Assembly: GCF_007670255.1 (NCBI RefSeq)
Contig: NZ_SZVS01000002.1
Span: 310,001-374,000, forward strand
Direction: 5' to 3'
Source of the DNA: Paenarthrobacter nicotinovorans
Lineage (GTDB): Bacteria; Actinomycetota; Actinomycetes; Actinomycetales; Micrococcaceae
Length of the DNA stretch: 64,000 nt
Position 1 is the first letter of the stretch. Each line of letters begins with the position of its first letter. The notes beneath the pieces are model-generated. The model saw only the letters and a list, made by a program, of their open reading frames with translations. It was not told the DNA's origin and searched no databases. This document shows positions 25,016 to 34,793 of the stretch, piece by piece. A program made the position numbers and the translations under genes.

Positions 25016-26014
25016 ATGCAATCGCGAAAACTGGATGCACTGATAGCCGCCAATTGGCCTGACAGCACCATTGCTGTTACGTCGGAACTCGCAGGAAAAG
25101 TCTTGGGCGACCGCGTGCTGACAGCGGGTGTGCGCTCCGGCAAGCTTATTCGGGTAAGACGGGGCGCATACGCCCGAAGCTCAGACTGGCGTCGCCGACC
25201 TCCCTGGGAGCAGGACCTGCTGAGAATCCAAGCACACCAGCTTAGTTCGCGCTCGGCCAGTCTCTACAGCCATGCCAGTGCCGCGCGCCTGCATGGATGC
25301 GCACCGTGGGATGGTGGGCCCCTGGTGCACGTCACCACGCCGTTCTCGCCGTCCCAGGCAAGTTCCGGGGAGGATGTACAGGCACATGGTGGAGCGCTGG
25401 AAGCTGCCGAGATTGTTGAGATCCTGACGCCTTGGGGGCGACGCGCCAGAGTGTCGAGCCTGGAGCGCACTGTCGTCGATTGTGCCCGGACCCTGGAATT
25501 CGAACGGGCACTGGTGGTCGCAGACCAAGCCCTTCGTAGAGGGGCGGATCCGGTGTTGATTCAGGCTTATGTGGACGGGGGCCGGATCACCAGAGGCGCT
25601 CGACGCTTGCGGCGGGTGCTGGACGCAATGGATGGCCGTTCCGAATCCGTGGGCGAGACCCGGACGCGTGCTCTTTTGGAGAGGCTGGGAATCCCGGAAG
25701 CCGTGCTTCAGCTCGAAGTCGATACTCCCATCGGTCGCTACCGCGGAGACTTCGGATGGCCCGACAGCAAAGTCATTCTCGAGTTCGACGGCCGCACCAA
25801 GTACTTCGACTATGCGCCCACTGACGAGGTGGTTTTTCAGGAACGGAGACGTGAGAAAGCACTCAAAGCCTTGGGCTGGGACGTTATCCGAATCGAGTGG
25901 CAGGATCTCGGCAGGCCGTGGGAAGTGGAGCGGCAAGTGAAGACTGCCTTGTCGAGGCCAGAACGTCGAAAACCCGCTGTTCCGTTGCAGGGCAGCAACG
26001 GAACAGCGGGTTAG
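25016..26014 (+). CDS. AbiEi-like winged-helix / DUF559 (PD-(D/E)XK-like) fusion protein
   Basis: 332 aa. The N-terminal part (about 1-70) is a winged helix with the AbiEi-type segment VTSELAGKVLGDRVLTAGVRSGKLIRVRRGAYA; the middle (SLYSHASAARLHG ... VSSLERTVVDCAR) follows the usual AbiEi pattern; the C-terminal part (about 225-315) is a DUF559/Vsr-like nuclease fold with GRYRGDFGWPDSKVILEFDGRTKY, and RREKALKALGWDVIRIEW. No AbiEii nucleotidyltransferase toxin is adjacent. Such fusions are common in actinobacteria and their role is unknown; defence or a solitary regulator-nuclease are options. The last 14 codons overlap the terminator of the convergent asd gene. Confidence 0.78.
   Translation: MQSRKLDALIAANWPDSTIAVTSELAGKVLGDRVLTAGVRSGKLIRVRRGAYARSSDWRRRPPWEQDLLRIQAHQLSSRSASLYSHASAARLHGCAPWDGGPLVHVTTPFSPSQASSGEDVQAHGGALEAAEIVEILTPWGRRARVSSLERTVVDCARTLEFERALVVADQALRRGADPVLIQAYVDGGRITRGARRLRRVLDAMDGRSESVGETRTRALLERLGIPEAVLQLEVDTPIGRYRGDFGWPDSKVILEFDGRTKYFDYAPTDEVVFQERRREKALKALGWDVIRIEWQDLGRPWEVERQVKTALSRPERRKPAVPLQGSNGTAG
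25971..26012 (-). terminator. Terminator of asd embedded in the AbiEi/DUF559 coding tail
   Basis: A perfect 18-bp stem (25971-25988 with 25995-26012) with loop AGGGCA. Reading on the minus strand it is followed by TTTTC, so it serves asd, while on the plus strand the same bases encode the last residues of the neighbouring protein. Confidence 0.85.
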
Positions 26015-26033
26015 GGACGTGATAATGCCTGGG

Positions 26034-27176
26034 TTAGAGCTTGCCCGTCACAATGTTGAGCATGCGGCGCAGCGGTTCGGCCGCACCCCACAGGAGCTGG
26101 TCGCCCACGGTAAAGGCACTGATGTACTCCGGACCCATCTCGAGCTTGCGGATACGGCCAACAGGGATGTCCAGGGTGCCGGAAGCTGCAACCGGGGTCA
26201 GGTCCGCCATGGAGGCTTCCTTGGTGTTGGGCACAACCTTGGCCCACTCGTTGTCCTTGGCCAGGAGGTTCTCGATCTCCGTGACGGACAGGTCTTCGCG
26301 AAGCTTCAGCGTCAGAGCCTGCGAGTGCGAACGCATGGCACCGATGCGGACACAGAGCCCGTCCATGGCGATGTGTTCCTTGCCCGGGGTTCCCTTGGAC
26401 GTGCCAAGGATCTTGTTGGTCTCGACCCCGGCCTTCCATTCTTCCTTGGACTGGCCGTTGCCGAGGTCGGCGTCGATCCAAGGAATCAGGGAACCGGCCA
26501 ACGGAACTCCGAACTGGGTGGCGTCAACGCCGGTGCGCTGCGTGGCGAGGACCTTGCGGTCGATCTCCAGGATGGCCGATGCCGGATCCTCGAGTTCGCT
26601 GCTGACCTCGTTGTTCAGGGTTCCGAACTGGTTCAGGAGTTCGCGCATGTGGCGCGCGCCGCCGCCGGAAGCGGCCTGGTACGTCATGGACGTACCCCAC
26701 TCGACGAGGTTGTTCTTGAAGAGGCCGCCAAGGCCCATCAACATGCAGGAAACCGTACAGTTTCCGCCGATGAAGTCCTTCACACCGCCGGACAGCCCGG
26801 CGTCGATGACGTCGCGGTTGATGGGGTCCAGCACGATGATCGAGTCGTCGTTCATGCGCAGGGTGGAGGCAGCGTCGATCCAGAGGCCGTCCCAGCCGCG
26901 GCTGCGGAGTTCGCTGTGGACCTGCTTGGTGTAATCGCCGCCCTGGGCGGTGACAATAATCGGCAGCTTGGCAAGCGTCTCAATATCGAACGCATCCTCG
27001 AGCTTGCCGGCCCCATCAGCGAAGGACGGGGCGGCACCTCCTGCGTTCGAGGTGGAGAAAAATACCGGGTTGATGTTGGCGAAGTCGTTCTCTTCCTGCA
27101 TGCGCTGCATCAGGACGGAGCCGACCATGCCACGCCAACCGACCAGTCCTACGGACGGATTAGCTGCTGTAGTCAT
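26034..27176 (-). CDS. asd: Aspartate-semialdehyde dehydrogenase
   Basis: NADPH-dependent reduction of aspartyl phosphate to aspartate semialdehyde, the branch point to lysine/diaminopimelate, threonine and methionine. 380 aa, the long (gammaproteobacterial-type) form. The nucleotide motif is [18 protein letters not shown], the catalytic cysteine lies in [10 protein letters not shown], and the His region is in [19 protein letters not shown]. No lysC is adjacent. TAGACT lies six bases before the ATG and no usable Shine-Dalgarno spacing exists, so a leaderless mRNA is likely. Terminated within the convergent gene's tail. Confidence 0.94.
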   Translation of the reverse strand: MTTAANPSVGLVGWRGMVGSVLMQRMQEENDFANINPVFFSTSNAGGAAPSFADGAGKLEDAFDIETLAKLPIIVTAQGGDYTKQVHSELRSRGWDGLWIDAASTLRMNDDSIIVLDPINRDVIDAGLSGGVKDFIGGNCTVSCMLMGLGGLFKNNLVEWGTSMTYQAASGGGARHMRELLNQFGTLNNEVSSELEDPASAILEIDRKVLATQRTGVDATQFGVPLAGSLIPWIDADLGNGQSKEEWKAGVETNKILGTSKGTPGKEHIAMDGLCVRIGAMRSHSQALTLKLREDLSVTEIENLLAKDNEWAKVVPNTKEASMADLTPVAASGTLDIPVGRIRKLEMGPEYISAFTVGDQLLWGAAEPLRRMLNIVTGKL

Positions 27177-27182
27177 TCTCCA

Positions 27183-27188
27183 AGTCTA
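27183..27188 (-). promoter_or_regulatory. Leaderless -10 element of asd
   Basis: TAGACT on the minus strand, six bases from the ATG; identical to the element before the small membrane protein at 19528. Confidence 0.45.
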
Positions 27189-27271
27189 AACTTTTGGAGC
27201 AGACTGCCGCTGTTGGTTACGTCACGCACCCAAAGCACGACGCCGGCACTCGCCACAGCGATTGAGCGGAC

Positions 27272-27673
27272 TCAGTCGCGGGGAGTGTTACGCCGGGTTG
27301 GCAGTTCGATGGTTTTGCAGTTCTGCTTCCGAAGGCGCGAGGCTTTGCGTTCCTTGAAATACAGGAACCAGGCAGTGGGGACGAGCCAGAGGCCGACGAC
27401 GATGGTAAAGACAATCTGTACCCAATTGATTTCTTCGGTGCCATCGACAAAAAGCTTCACCATCAACACGCCTACCACCGCCATGATCAACGTGATGAGG
27501 ATGCTGAGAAAGAGAAGTCCACCCGCTGAGTTGATGGGTTTGACGGCACTGCCGACGTCCCCTTTGTAGACCCCATACTCTTCAACTGTCAGGCCTTGGC
27601 GTTCGGCCTCGGCCTCGATCTGCCGTGCGTAGTATCCCTGTCGGTGTCTGCGACGGCGCTCTGGTGGGGTCAT
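27272..27673 (-). CDS. Two-span membrane protein with charged ends
   Basis: 133 aa. A very basic, Arg/His-rich N-terminus (PPERRRRHRQGYY) and a helical segment precede two membrane spans (about residues 52-75 and 84-106), then a basic tail. I do not recognise the family. It follows the FolA and small membrane protein genes on the same strand, with a 24-base gap, so it may be the end of that operon. Confidence 0.65.
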   Translation of the reverse strand: MTPPERRRRHRQGYYARQIEAEAERQGLTVEEYGVYKGDVGSAVKPINSAGGLLFLSILITLIMAVVGVLMVKLFVDGTEEINWVQIVFTIVVGLWLVPTAWFLYFKERKASRLRKQNCKTIELPTRRNTPRD

Positions 27674-27697
27674 GAAAGTGGGCTCTCGGCCGCGAGC

Positions 27698-27937
27698 CTA
27701 GAGGCCGGCGTCGGGTCCTTGCAGTGCCTCGTGCTCCTGCAGCAAAGCGGCCTTCCGCTTGCGCAGGGCAAAGAATGCACCAAACGTGAACACCTGCGTG
27801 ACAACAACCAGGACGATGATGCCCACGATCTTGTTGCCGCCAAGAATCATGGTCAGCCCAACAATGGCCGAGAGCAGTGCGAACAGCGGCAGCAGCATGT
27901 AGCCCAGCACGAAGAGGGTTTCGGGTTTTTTCAGCAT
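27698..27937 (-). CDS. Small two-span membrane protein
   Basis: 79 aa with two hydrophobic segments (about residues 8-30 and 37-58) and a basic then acidic C-tail (RKRKAALLQEHEALQG). It starts 10 bases after the folA stop on the same strand and is probably co-transcribed with it. Short conserved membrane proteins of this kind accompany folA in Micrococcaceae, but the function is unknown. Confidence 0.7.
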   Translation of the reverse strand: MLKKPETLFVLGYMLLPLFALLSAIVGLTMILGGNKIVGIIVLVVVTQVFTFGAFFALRKRKAALLQEHEALQGPDAGL

Positions 27938-27947
27938 GTGGGCTTTC

Positions 27948-28544
27948 CTAGCTTTCGTTCCGGCGCCACGTGGTGAACCGGTAGTTGGTGCCGTTCTTGG
28001 AGGTGAGCCAGCCTTCGGCGGGCGCTACGGTGTCGAAGGTCCAGTCATCGCCGAGTTCGGGTGCATAGGTGTCACCTTCGACGTCGGTGTCGATGATGGT
28101 GATGACTGCAATGTTGGCGATGCCCATGGACTGGCGGTATATCTCCCCGCCGCCGACGATCCAGACCTTCTGGCCGCCCGGCGCAAACTGGGATTCCAGC
28201 AGTGCCTCCTCCAGTGAAGAAACGACGACGGCGCCCTGCGCCTCCGGACTCTCAGCCCACTTTTCATTGCGGGTCACCACGATGTTGGTCCGGCCCGGGA
28301 GGGGACGGTACTTTGCGGGGAAGGATTCCCAGGTCCGACGGCCCATGATGACCGGGTGTCCGGTGGTGATCTGGCTGAAGTGCTTCATGTCTTCGGGCAA
28401 CTGCCACGGCATGGTGCCGTCCTTGCCGATGACACCGGACGTGGTTTGGGCCCAGATCATGCCGATGCCGGTCATCTTGGCAGCGGTTTCCCGGGTGAAG
28501 ATGACGCCGGGGAGCTGGTCCGGGGCGGAGGAAGAGTCGCTCAT
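27948..28544 (-). CDS. folA: Dihydrofolate reductase
   Basis: NADPH-dependent reduction of dihydrofolate to tetrahydrofolate, regenerating the cofactor oxidised by ThyA encoded just upstream. The DHFR core starts at [27 protein letters not shown] (shown here in part) with the catalytic acidic residue in LPEDM; later come [12 protein letters not shown] and [11 protein letters not shown]. 198 aa from the ATG at 28544, which overlaps the thyA stop as ATGA; a second ATG at 28475 would remove a 23-residue extension and give a more usual length. Both starts remain possible. Confidence 0.92.
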   Translation of the reverse strand: MSDSSSAPDQLPGVIFTRETAAKMTGIGMIWAQTTSGVIGKDGTMPWQLPEDMKHFSQITTGHPVIMGRRTWESFPAKYRPLPGRTNIVVTRNEKWAESPEAQGAVVVSSLEEALLESQFAPGGQKVWIVGGGEIYRQSMGIANIAVITIIDTDVEGDTYAPELGDDWTFDTVAPAEGWLTSKNGTNYRFTTWRRNES

Positions 28545-29344
28545 ACCGCGATCGGCGCCTTGATGGTGGGGTGGTGGCGATAGTTGACCACTTCGAAGTC
28601 GTCGAGCGTGTAGTCAAAGATCGAGTCGGGCTTGCGCAGGAGCTTCAACTGCGGGTACTCGTACGGCTCGCGGCTGAGCTGCTCGCTCACCTGCTCCACG
28701 TGGTTGTCGTAAACGTGCACATCGCCGCCGGTCCACACGAATTCGCCGGGTTCCAGACCCAGCTGCTGCGCCACCATGAGCGTCAGGAGCGCGTAGGAGG
28801 CAATGTTGAACGGGACGCCCAGGAAGGTATCGGCCGAGCGCTGGTACAGCTGGCAGGACAGCTTGCCATCGGCCACGTAGAACTGGAAGAACGCGTGGCA
28901 CGGCGGCAGGGCCATGTCCTTGAGTTCGGAGACGTTCCACGCGGAGACAATGTGCCGCCGGGAATCGGGGTTTGCGGCGAGGCTCTTCATGACCTCGGAG
29001 ATCTGGTCGATGTGGCCGCCATCCGGGGTGGGCCAGCTGCGCCACTGGACACCGTAAACGGGACCGAGCTCGCCGTCCGCATCTGCCCATTCGTCCCAGA
29101 TGGACACGCCCTGGTCCTGCATCCACTTCACGTTCGAGTCCCCGCGCAGGAACCACAGCAGCTCCACTGCGACGGACTTGAAATGGACCCGCTTGGTGGT
29201 GATGAGCGGGAAGCTTTCGGCGAGATCGAACCTCAACTGGCGTCCGAACACGCTGCGCGTTCCCGTGCCGGTACGGTCGGATTTGTGCGTGCCGTTGGCC
29301 ATGACGTCGCGCAGGAGGTCTTCATACGGGGTGGGGATGCTCAC
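28541..29344 (-). CDS. thyA: Thymidylate synthase
   Basis: Methylates dUMP to dTMP using methylenetetrahydrofolate, which is oxidised to dihydrofolate. 267 aa with the phosphate-binding Arg in [14 protein letters not shown], catalytic Cys in [13 protein letters not shown], the Arg pair in [12 protein letters not shown] and the C-terminal [11 protein letters not shown]. The start overlaps the GntR regulator stop (ATGA) and the stop overlaps the folA start, so regulator, ThyA and FolA are translationally coupled. Confidence 0.95.
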   Translation of the reverse strand: MSIPTPYEDLLRDVMANGTHKSDRTGTGTRSVFGRQLRFDLAESFPLITTKRVHFKSVAVELLWFLRGDSNVKWMQDQGVSIWDEWADADGELGPVYGVQWRSWPTPDGGHIDQISEVMKSLAANPDSRRHIVSAWNVSELKDMALPPCHAFFQFYVADGKLSCQLYQRSADTFLGVPFNIASYALLTLMVAQQLGLEPGEFVWTGGDVHVYDNHVEQVSEQLSREPYEYPQLKLLRKPDSIFDYTLDDFEVVNYRHHPTIKAPIAV

Positions 29345-29739
29345 GGCTCAAGCTTACTTGTTCGGGCAAGCTGGCCTCTAAGCAGATCCACGAGCGTTTC
29401 GTCACCCACACCCGCGCGCCGCGCCGTCCGGATTAAGCCGTCGACGGCGGCAATCACCTCCGCGTCTGCCCCTGCGGTGCCGTTTGGCACGGCAGGCGGC
29501 CCGACGACGACAGTCCCGTTCCGGCGTCGTGATTCAATCAGTCCGGACTGCTCAAGTTCTTTGTACGCCCGCGCTACCGTACCCGCCGCGATCCCGAGGT
29601 CCGCCGCAAGGCTCCGCACCGTGGGCAGGCGGCTTCCGGGTGCCAGGACCCCGACGGCGATCAGGGAGCTGAGCTGTCTACGGATCTGTTCGTAGGGCGG
29701 GACGGGGTCCGCGAGGTCGATGGTGATCCCGGCGGTCAC
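29341..29739 (-). CDS. GntR-family transcriptional regulator (short, YtrA-type)
   Basis: 132 aa. An N-terminal GntR winged helix ([18 protein letters not shown] ... [20 protein letters not shown]) is followed by only about 55 residues, the short C-terminal dimerisation domain of the YtrA subfamily, so no large effector domain. YtrA regulators typically control the membrane-protein or ABC genes next to them; here a 550-aa multi-span protein lies upstream with an ATGA overlap. It is therefore probably autoregulatory for that operon, which also carries thyA and folA. Confidence 0.88.
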   Translation of the reverse strand: MTAGITIDLADPVPPYEQIRRQLSSLIAVGVLAPGSRLPTVRSLAADLGIAAGTVARAYKELEQSGLIESRRRNGTVVVGPPAVPNGTAGADAEVIAAVDGLIRTARRAGVGDETLVDLLRGQLARTSKLEP

Positions 29740-31388
29740 TGGGCGCGTTCCGCAGTCGGAGCGGGCTTGCTGCGGGGGATGGCACGGAAAAGGCTCCGGA
29801 CCGGCGTCACCGCGACGGCGATGGCCGCAACCGCAAGGACGACTCCTGCCATGTACACAGGACTCGGTCCCAGTTGATTGAACGCCGGGAAGAGCGTTCC
29901 CCAGGCCTCGGCGCTGCCAAGCAGCATCACCGCGGATTGGGCCAGGAAGAAGGCTGCCAGCGTCCGGACGATCCTGAACATCGTGATGGCACGCAGCGCG
30001 GCATCAAGTCCGCGGTTTTCCCCGGGTTCGGGAAGACCACGACGACGGCGCGTGGCCAGGATCGCTGCGGCACCCACCAGCCCAACCCCAAACGTGAGGG
30101 CGAGGTAGGCCGGCCATGTAGGTGACCCGACCAGGAGTGCCTGGGCAGTGGCGGTCATGACGATGGTCACGACAAATACGGCAGCCGAAATGATGGCGAA
30201 GGTGAGCAGCCCCTTCGATACTGCCTGCCGCGGCCAAGCCGGGGGTTCGTCGGGAACCCCGTAATTGCGGGCGATCAGCAGCTCGCCCGCGGCAATGGTG
30301 AGCAGGACCAGTGCGGCCGTCACGGAGACGACGATTACTGGACCAAGGGAGTCTTGGCCTTGTATGGGGAAGAAACCGAACCAGAACACCAAAGCCAGGA
30401 GAGGCAAGACGCCGGCGACTCCAAGGACGGCACCAAGGGACACACTGAGTTTCGCTGCGCCGTGCGTGCGGGGATCGGCGCGAAGAGCGGCGCCACTGGT
30501 GAATTTCCGGGCGGCGTGGAGGGACGGAAGAACGGGCACCTTCCACCACCACATGACCAGCAGAACGGCCATGTTTACTGCTCCCAGGGCGTTGAACCAC
30601 GACGACTGCCACGTGGCGCCCGGCGCGGGAAGGGCGGCGTAGTTGCCGGCGATGGCCGCCAAACCCGCAGCAATGGTGGATACGGTTCGCAGGAGGCGGT
30701 TGGCCGCGATGGCCCGGAGGATGAGGTTGTCCTCGCTGCTGAGGGTTTCCAGTTGGCGGCGCCGTGCAATGAGCACCAGGACCAGCCACGTACCCACCGC
30801 GAGTACCAGCAGGGCCCCACCGAGCCAGCCGGCCACTTCCGAACCCGCGATCCGGCCGTCCTGGCCCTGCCCAACGTAGCCGGTGTTGTAGTCCGGGAGC
30901 TGCCTGGGAGTCGTGTCGGGAGCTACTGGAGCGTAGGCGGGAAGTGCTGCAATCGAGCCTATGCCTACGGCCGCGTAGACGAATATGCCGGCCGTCCAGA
31001 AGGTGAGTTTTCGAGGCAGGAAGTCGCGGATCCTGCGGACTGTTAGTTCAGCGTACCGGCGGGCTGCCTTGGGGCCTGGGTAGCTCCACTGGCCCAAGGC
31101 ATGAACGGTCAAGGCCGCAAGGACGGGCCAAGCGAGGGCCGTGAATATCTGATCCGGAGCAGTGGGTGCGTTCGACGCCGATGCTGAGGGGTTCGCCTTG
31201 AGAATGCCGGTACTCATGGCCCCTTGCAGGGAACTGGCCATCCAGCCGATGATGCCGACCCAGAGCCCATGCGATTCCACGGACTTGGCATCGGGCCTGG
31301 ACCAGACCTGCACCCTGAGGAAAAGGTAGACGAGCACGGCGCCAACCAGAGGTCCAAGGAGCAGGAGCGGCGGCAAGTAGAAAGACAA
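29736..31388 (-). CDS. Large multi-span membrane protein of unknown function
   Basis: About 550 aa with roughly twelve hydrophobic segments and short loops; one larger soluble loop follows the fourth span (PVAPDTTPRQLPDYNTGYVG). The family is not recognised with confidence; the pairing with a YtrA-type regulator suggests an exporter component or a DUF1648-like protein. The TTG at 31388 has GGGGGG seven bases upstream; a longer frame to a TTG at 31403 lacks a ribosome site. First gene of an operon whose following genes are joined by ATGA overlaps. Confidence 0.75.
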   Translation of the reverse strand: MSFYLPPLLLLGPLVGAVLVYLFLRVQVWSRPDAKSVESHGLWVGIIGWMASSLQGAMSTGILKANPSASASNAPTAPDQIFTALAWPVLAALTVHALGQWSYPGPKAARRYAELTVRRIRDFLPRKLTFWTAGIFVYAAVGIGSIAALPAYAPVAPDTTPRQLPDYNTGYVGQGQDGRIAGSEVAGWLGGALLVLAVGTWLVLVLIARRRQLETLSSEDNLILRAIAANRLLRTVSTIAAGLAAIAGNYAALPAPGATWQSSWFNALGAVNMAVLLVMWWWKVPVLPSLHAARKFTSGAALRADPRTHGAAKLSVSLGAVLGVAGVLPLLALVFWFGFFPIQGQDSLGPVIVVSVTAALVLLTIAAGELLIARNYGVPDEPPAWPRQAVSKGLLTFAIISAAVFVVTIVMTATAQALLVGSPTWPAYLALTFGVGLVGAAAILATRRRRGLPEPGENRGLDAALRAITMFRIVRTLAAFFLAQSAVMLLGSAEAWGTLFPAFNQLGPSPVYMAGVVLAVAAIAVAVTPVRSLFRAIPRSKPAPTAERAQ

Positions 31389-31418
31389 TGTAAGACCCCC
31401 CAAGTCTTCGAATCAATG

Positions 31419-31435
31419 TGTCAAGTATTTGATAC
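31419..31435 (-). promoter_or_regulatory. Possible promoter/operator of the GntR-thyA-folA operon
   Basis: On the minus strand a TTGACA hexamer (31424-31419) overlaps the inverted repeat GTAT-CAA-ATAC (31435-31425), about 30-50 bases before the TTG start. A -35 overlapped by a palindrome would suit GntR autorepression; a matching -10 is not clear. Confidence 0.35.
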
Positions 31436-31462
31436 AAAGACCCGGGGGTCAACCATGCGGCC

Positions 31463-32431
31463 CTAGTCGTCGAAAGGCTTGACCTGCTCCACGGAGACGA
31501 TCTTCCGCTCGGATCCCCGCGCCACCTGGCACACAACAACCTCGCCGGGCGAAAGGTAAGGGTCCGCCGCCGGCAGGGCAGCGCGCAGGTTCTGCGGCAT
31601 ATGCTGCCCCAGCTGCTTCAAGGCAGTGGGCAGGGCCGGCCGGTGCGTACACACCGCGACGGGAAGCTGCTTGTCGAACAACGCCTCGATGGCGGCGGCA
31701 GTCTTTTTGGGGGAGCGCTGGTGGTGGTGTTCGGTCAGGGCCTCCACCAGTTTGACCTTGGCACCGGAAGCTTTCGCATAGGGTGCGATGGTTGCGACGC
31801 AGCGTGCCCAGGGACTGGAGACCAACCGCTGCGGCTTCCAGACATTGAGCAGGCGCTGCACGGCAACGGCCTGCCGCTGGCCCGTGGCCGCCAAAGGACG
31901 GTCACCCTCCGCCTTCGTCCACGAGGACCTCGGCTTGGCTTTCGCATGACGGATCAAAATCAGGGGCCACGTGTCCAACTCGCCGCGGACGTGGGCCTTC
32001 TCCAGATACTCCAAAGGCTTCACATCCGTGGGGTTGCTGAGGAAGGATGCGGCCCGGTCCGGGCTGCACCACATCACGCTGTCCACTTCCTTGCCGTCGG
32101 GACGCAGAGGTTCGCCGTTGACCTTGGCAGCCCAGTACTGGACCACTTTCAGGCCGGCGGATACGTGGTAGTGAATGGCGGGCAGGGGAATGCCCAACGG
32201 TGCGCGGAGTCCTATCTCTTCCCACACCTCACGCGCGGCGCACTCAGGAACTGTTTCGCCGGCGTCGAGCTTTCCTTTGGGCCACGACCAATCGTCGTAG
32301 CGGGGCCGGTGGATCAACAGAACCTCCAAGGCGCCCTTGTTGACGCGCCAGGGAATGGCGCCGGCAGCCACAACGGCAACCGGCTCGCCGGGGTGGTCTG
32401 TTTGATCCTCCACGGGAGTATCGCTGTTCAA
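31463..32431 (-). CDS. NUDIX hydrolase / histidine phosphatase fusion (MutT1-like)
   Basis: 322 aa two-domain protein. NUDIX domain: residues about 20-150, with the box GKLDAGETVPECAAREVWEEIG. Histidine phosphatase domain: about 155-320, beginning LILIRHAKAKPRSSW (catalytic RHG-like RHA). This is the architecture of mycobacterial MutT1, which hydrolyses 8-oxo-dGTP and diadenosine polyphosphates. TTG start with AAGGA upstream. It starts 8 bases after the ppk stop, so the two are co-transcribed, a link seen in many actinobacteria that joins polyphosphate and nucleotide clean-up. Confidence 0.92.
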   Translation of the reverse strand: MNSDTPVEDQTDHPGEPVAVVAAGAIPWRVNKGALEVLLIHRPRYDDWSWPKGKLDAGETVPECAAREVWEEIGLRAPLGIPLPAIHYHVSAGLKVVQYWAAKVNGEPLRPDGKEVDSVMWCSPDRAASFLSNPTDVKPLEYLEKAHVRGELDTWPLILIRHAKAKPRSSWTKAEGDRPLAATGQRQAVAVQRLLNVWKPQRLVSSPWARCVATIAPYAKASGAKVKLVEALTEHHHQRSPKKTAAAIEALFDKQLPVAVCTHRPALPTALKQLGQHMPQNLRAALPAADPYLSPGEVVVCQVARGSERKIVSVEQVKPFDD

Positions 32432-32439
32432 CTCGGTCC

Positions 32440-34689
32440 TTACCTACGTGCCGATGCGCGCTGGCGTGAACGCGACTCCAGCAACCACGACTGCATGTCC
32501 AGAAGCGGCTTGCCGTTCTCATCCAGGTGGTGCCTGGTCCAGTGTCCCTGGTTGTCCAGGTGCCAGCTGGCCGTTCCGTCGTCTACATAGCGGCGCATCA
32601 GGTCCATGACCGTCGTGATGTCCTCCTTGCTGGCGAGCTGCACCAGGGCCTCCACACGGCGATCCAGGTTGCGGTGCATCATGTCGGCCGAACCGATGTA
32701 CACCACAGGGTCACCGCCATTGCCGAAGGCAAACACGCGTGAGTGTTCAAGGAAGCGGCCCAGGATCGACCTGACGGTGATGTTCTCGCTCAGGCCGGGA
32801 ACGCCCGGGCGGAGGGAGCAGATGCCGCGCACCACTACGTCCACCTTTACCCCTGCCTGCGAAGCACGGTAGAGGGCGTCGATGATGGCCTCGTCAACCA
32901 TGGAGTTGACCTTGATCTGCACCAGGCCGGGAATGCCGGCACGGGCGTTGCGGATCTCGGTTTCAATCCGGTCCACCAGGCCCGCACGAACCGAGCGCGG
33001 CGCCACAAGGAGCCTCTTGAAGGTGGACTTCGGGGCATAGCCGGACAACTGGTTGAAAAGCTTGGAAAGGTCCTCGCCCACCTGTTCGTTGGCGGTTAGC
33101 AAGCCAAGGTCTTCGTAGTAACGGGCGGTCCGTGGGTGGTAGTTACCGGTGCCAATGTGGCAGTAGCGTCGCAGGCCATCAACTTCCTGGCGCACCACCA
33201 GGGACAGCTTGCAGTGGGTTTTGAGGCCAACGATGCCGTACACCACGTGGACGCCTGCCTGTTCCAGCTTCCGGGCCCATGAGATGTTCGCTTGCTCGTC
33301 AAAGCGTGCCTTGATTTCCACGAGGGCCAGGACCTGCTTGCCGGCCTCCGCGGCGTCAATCAAGGCATCCACGATCGGGGAGTCGCCCGAGGTCCGGTAC
33401 AGGGTCTGCTTGATGGCCTGGACCTTGGGATCGGCCGCGGCCTGCTCAAGGAAAGCCTGCACGGAGGTCGAGAAGGAGTCATAGGGGTGGTGGAGCAGGA
33501 TGTCCCTGCGCCGCATCGCCGCGAAGACGTTGGCAGCCTTGGAGGTCTCGGACTCGTTGAGGTAACGAGAGGTGTGCGGAACGTGCTTCGGGTAGTGGAG
33601 GTCGGCGCGGTCAATGCTGCTGATCGCGGACAAGCCACGAAGGTCCAGCGGCGCGGGCACGGAGTAGACCTCGGACTCTTCGACACCGAGTTCCCGGATG
33701 AGCAGGGCCTTGATGTTCGGGTTGATGTCCGTGGTCACTTCCAGGCGCACGGGAGGACCGAAACGGCGGCGCAGCAATTCCTTCTCCAGGGCCTGCAGGA
33801 GGTTCTCGGCGTCGTCCTCTTCGACTTCGAGGTCCTCGTTGCGGGTGACGCGGAAAGTGTGGTGCTCCAGGACTTCCATGCCCGGGAAGAGCTTGTCCAG
33901 GTGGACAGCGATGACTTCTTCCAGCGCGATGAACCTGGCAACACGGCCCGGAATGGCGCCTGCGCGGGGTCCGTCCACGGAGATGAGGCGGGGCAGCTGG
34001 TCCGGAACCTTGACGCGGGCGAAGAGTTCCTTGTCGCTGATTGGGTTGCTGACAATCACTGCCAGGTTCAGCGAAAGCCCTGAAATGTAGGGGAACGGGT
34101 GGGCCGGGTCCACCGCCAGGGGAGTCAGGATGGGGAAGACCTTCTCCTGGAACATGGCGCTGATCCGGTGGCGGGCGTCGTCATCTAGCTCATCCCAGTG
34201 CATGAGGTGGATGTGTTCGTACGCCAAGGCCGGACGGATCTGCTCGGCAAAGACGCGGGCATGGCGTTCCTGCAGCTTGTGGGCCTCTTCACTGATCTGT
34301 TCGAGCACCTCGATGGGGCTGAGACCGGCGGGCGAGGGCACCGCAAGCCCGGTTGCGATACGCCGCTTGAGCCCGGCCACGCGAACCATGAAGAACTCGT
34401 CCAGGTTGGAAGCGAAGATCGAGAGGAAGTTGACCCGTTCCAGCAGGAACAGATCGGGATCCTCGGCCAGTTCCAGCACGCGGGAGTTGAAGGCAAGCCA
34501 GCTGAGCTCGCGGTCAAGGAAGCGGTCCGGGGAGATGTCGCCTTCCGGCTCCAGGCTTGGCGCAAATTCGGGGATGTCGATGCGGTCCTGGGTGGCCCGC
34601 GAGGCCGGTACTTCCGACGATCCGAAGCGTGAGGGCAGTGTGGCCCCCTTAGAGGTGGATCCGGCGATGCCGACGGGGTCCGGCTGCAT
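32440..34689 (-). CDS. ppk: Polyphosphate kinase 1
   Basis: Reversible transfer of the ATP gamma-phosphate to polyphosphate chains, membrane-associated or cytoplasmic. 749 aa. The N-terminal domain begins near [22 protein letters not shown], the middle holds the head domain, and the C1/C2 domains include [15 protein letters not shown] and the autophosphorylated His in [20 protein letters not shown]. Tail sequence [21 protein letters not shown] is typical of actinobacterial Ppk1. AGGAGAG precedes the ATG. Last residues are basic (RQRASARR). It lies between MshD and the NUDIX-phosphatase gene. Confidence 0.95.
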   Translation of the reverse strand: MQPDPVGIAGSTSKGATLPSRFGSSEVPASRATQDRIDIPEFAPSLEPEGDISPDRFLDRELSWLAFNSRVLELAEDPDLFLLERVNFLSIFASNLDEFFMVRVAGLKRRIATGLAVPSPAGLSPIEVLEQISEEAHKLQERHARVFAEQIRPALAYEHIHLMHWDELDDDARHRISAMFQEKVFPILTPLAVDPAHPFPYISGLSLNLAVIVSNPISDKELFARVKVPDQLPRLISVDGPRAGAIPGRVARFIALEEVIAVHLDKLFPGMEVLEHHTFRVTRNEDLEVEEDDAENLLQALEKELLRRRFGPPVRLEVTTDINPNIKALLIRELGVEESEVYSVPAPLDLRGLSAISSIDRADLHYPKHVPHTSRYLNESETSKAANVFAAMRRRDILLHHPYDSFSTSVQAFLEQAAADPKVQAIKQTLYRTSGDSPIVDALIDAAEAGKQVLALVEIKARFDEQANISWARKLEQAGVHVVYGIVGLKTHCKLSLVVRQEVDGLRRYCHIGTGNYHPRTARYYEDLGLLTANEQVGEDLSKLFNQLSGYAPKSTFKRLLVAPRSVRAGLVDRIETEIRNARAGIPGLVQIKVNSMVDEAIIDALYRASQAGVKVDVVVRGICSLRPGVPGLSENITVRSILGRFLEHSRVFAFGNGGDPVVYIGSADMMHRNLDRRVEALVQLASKEDITTVMDLMRRYVDDGTASWHLDNQGHWTRHHLDENGKPLLDMQSWLLESRSRQRASARR

Positions 34690-34793
34690 GGGGCTCTCCT
34701 AAGCTCAGGACTGGGTTTGTCTCCCACATTACAAGCAATCGCGGTATGCGAATCCATAGAGCCGCCGCCTTTCCCCGCGACGATCCCAGCTGG

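Noticed and set aside
26019..27569. 516-codon plus-strand frame across asd
   Set aside because: Antisense to asd, whose catalytic motifs are intact; the frame also runs through the next minus-strand gene.
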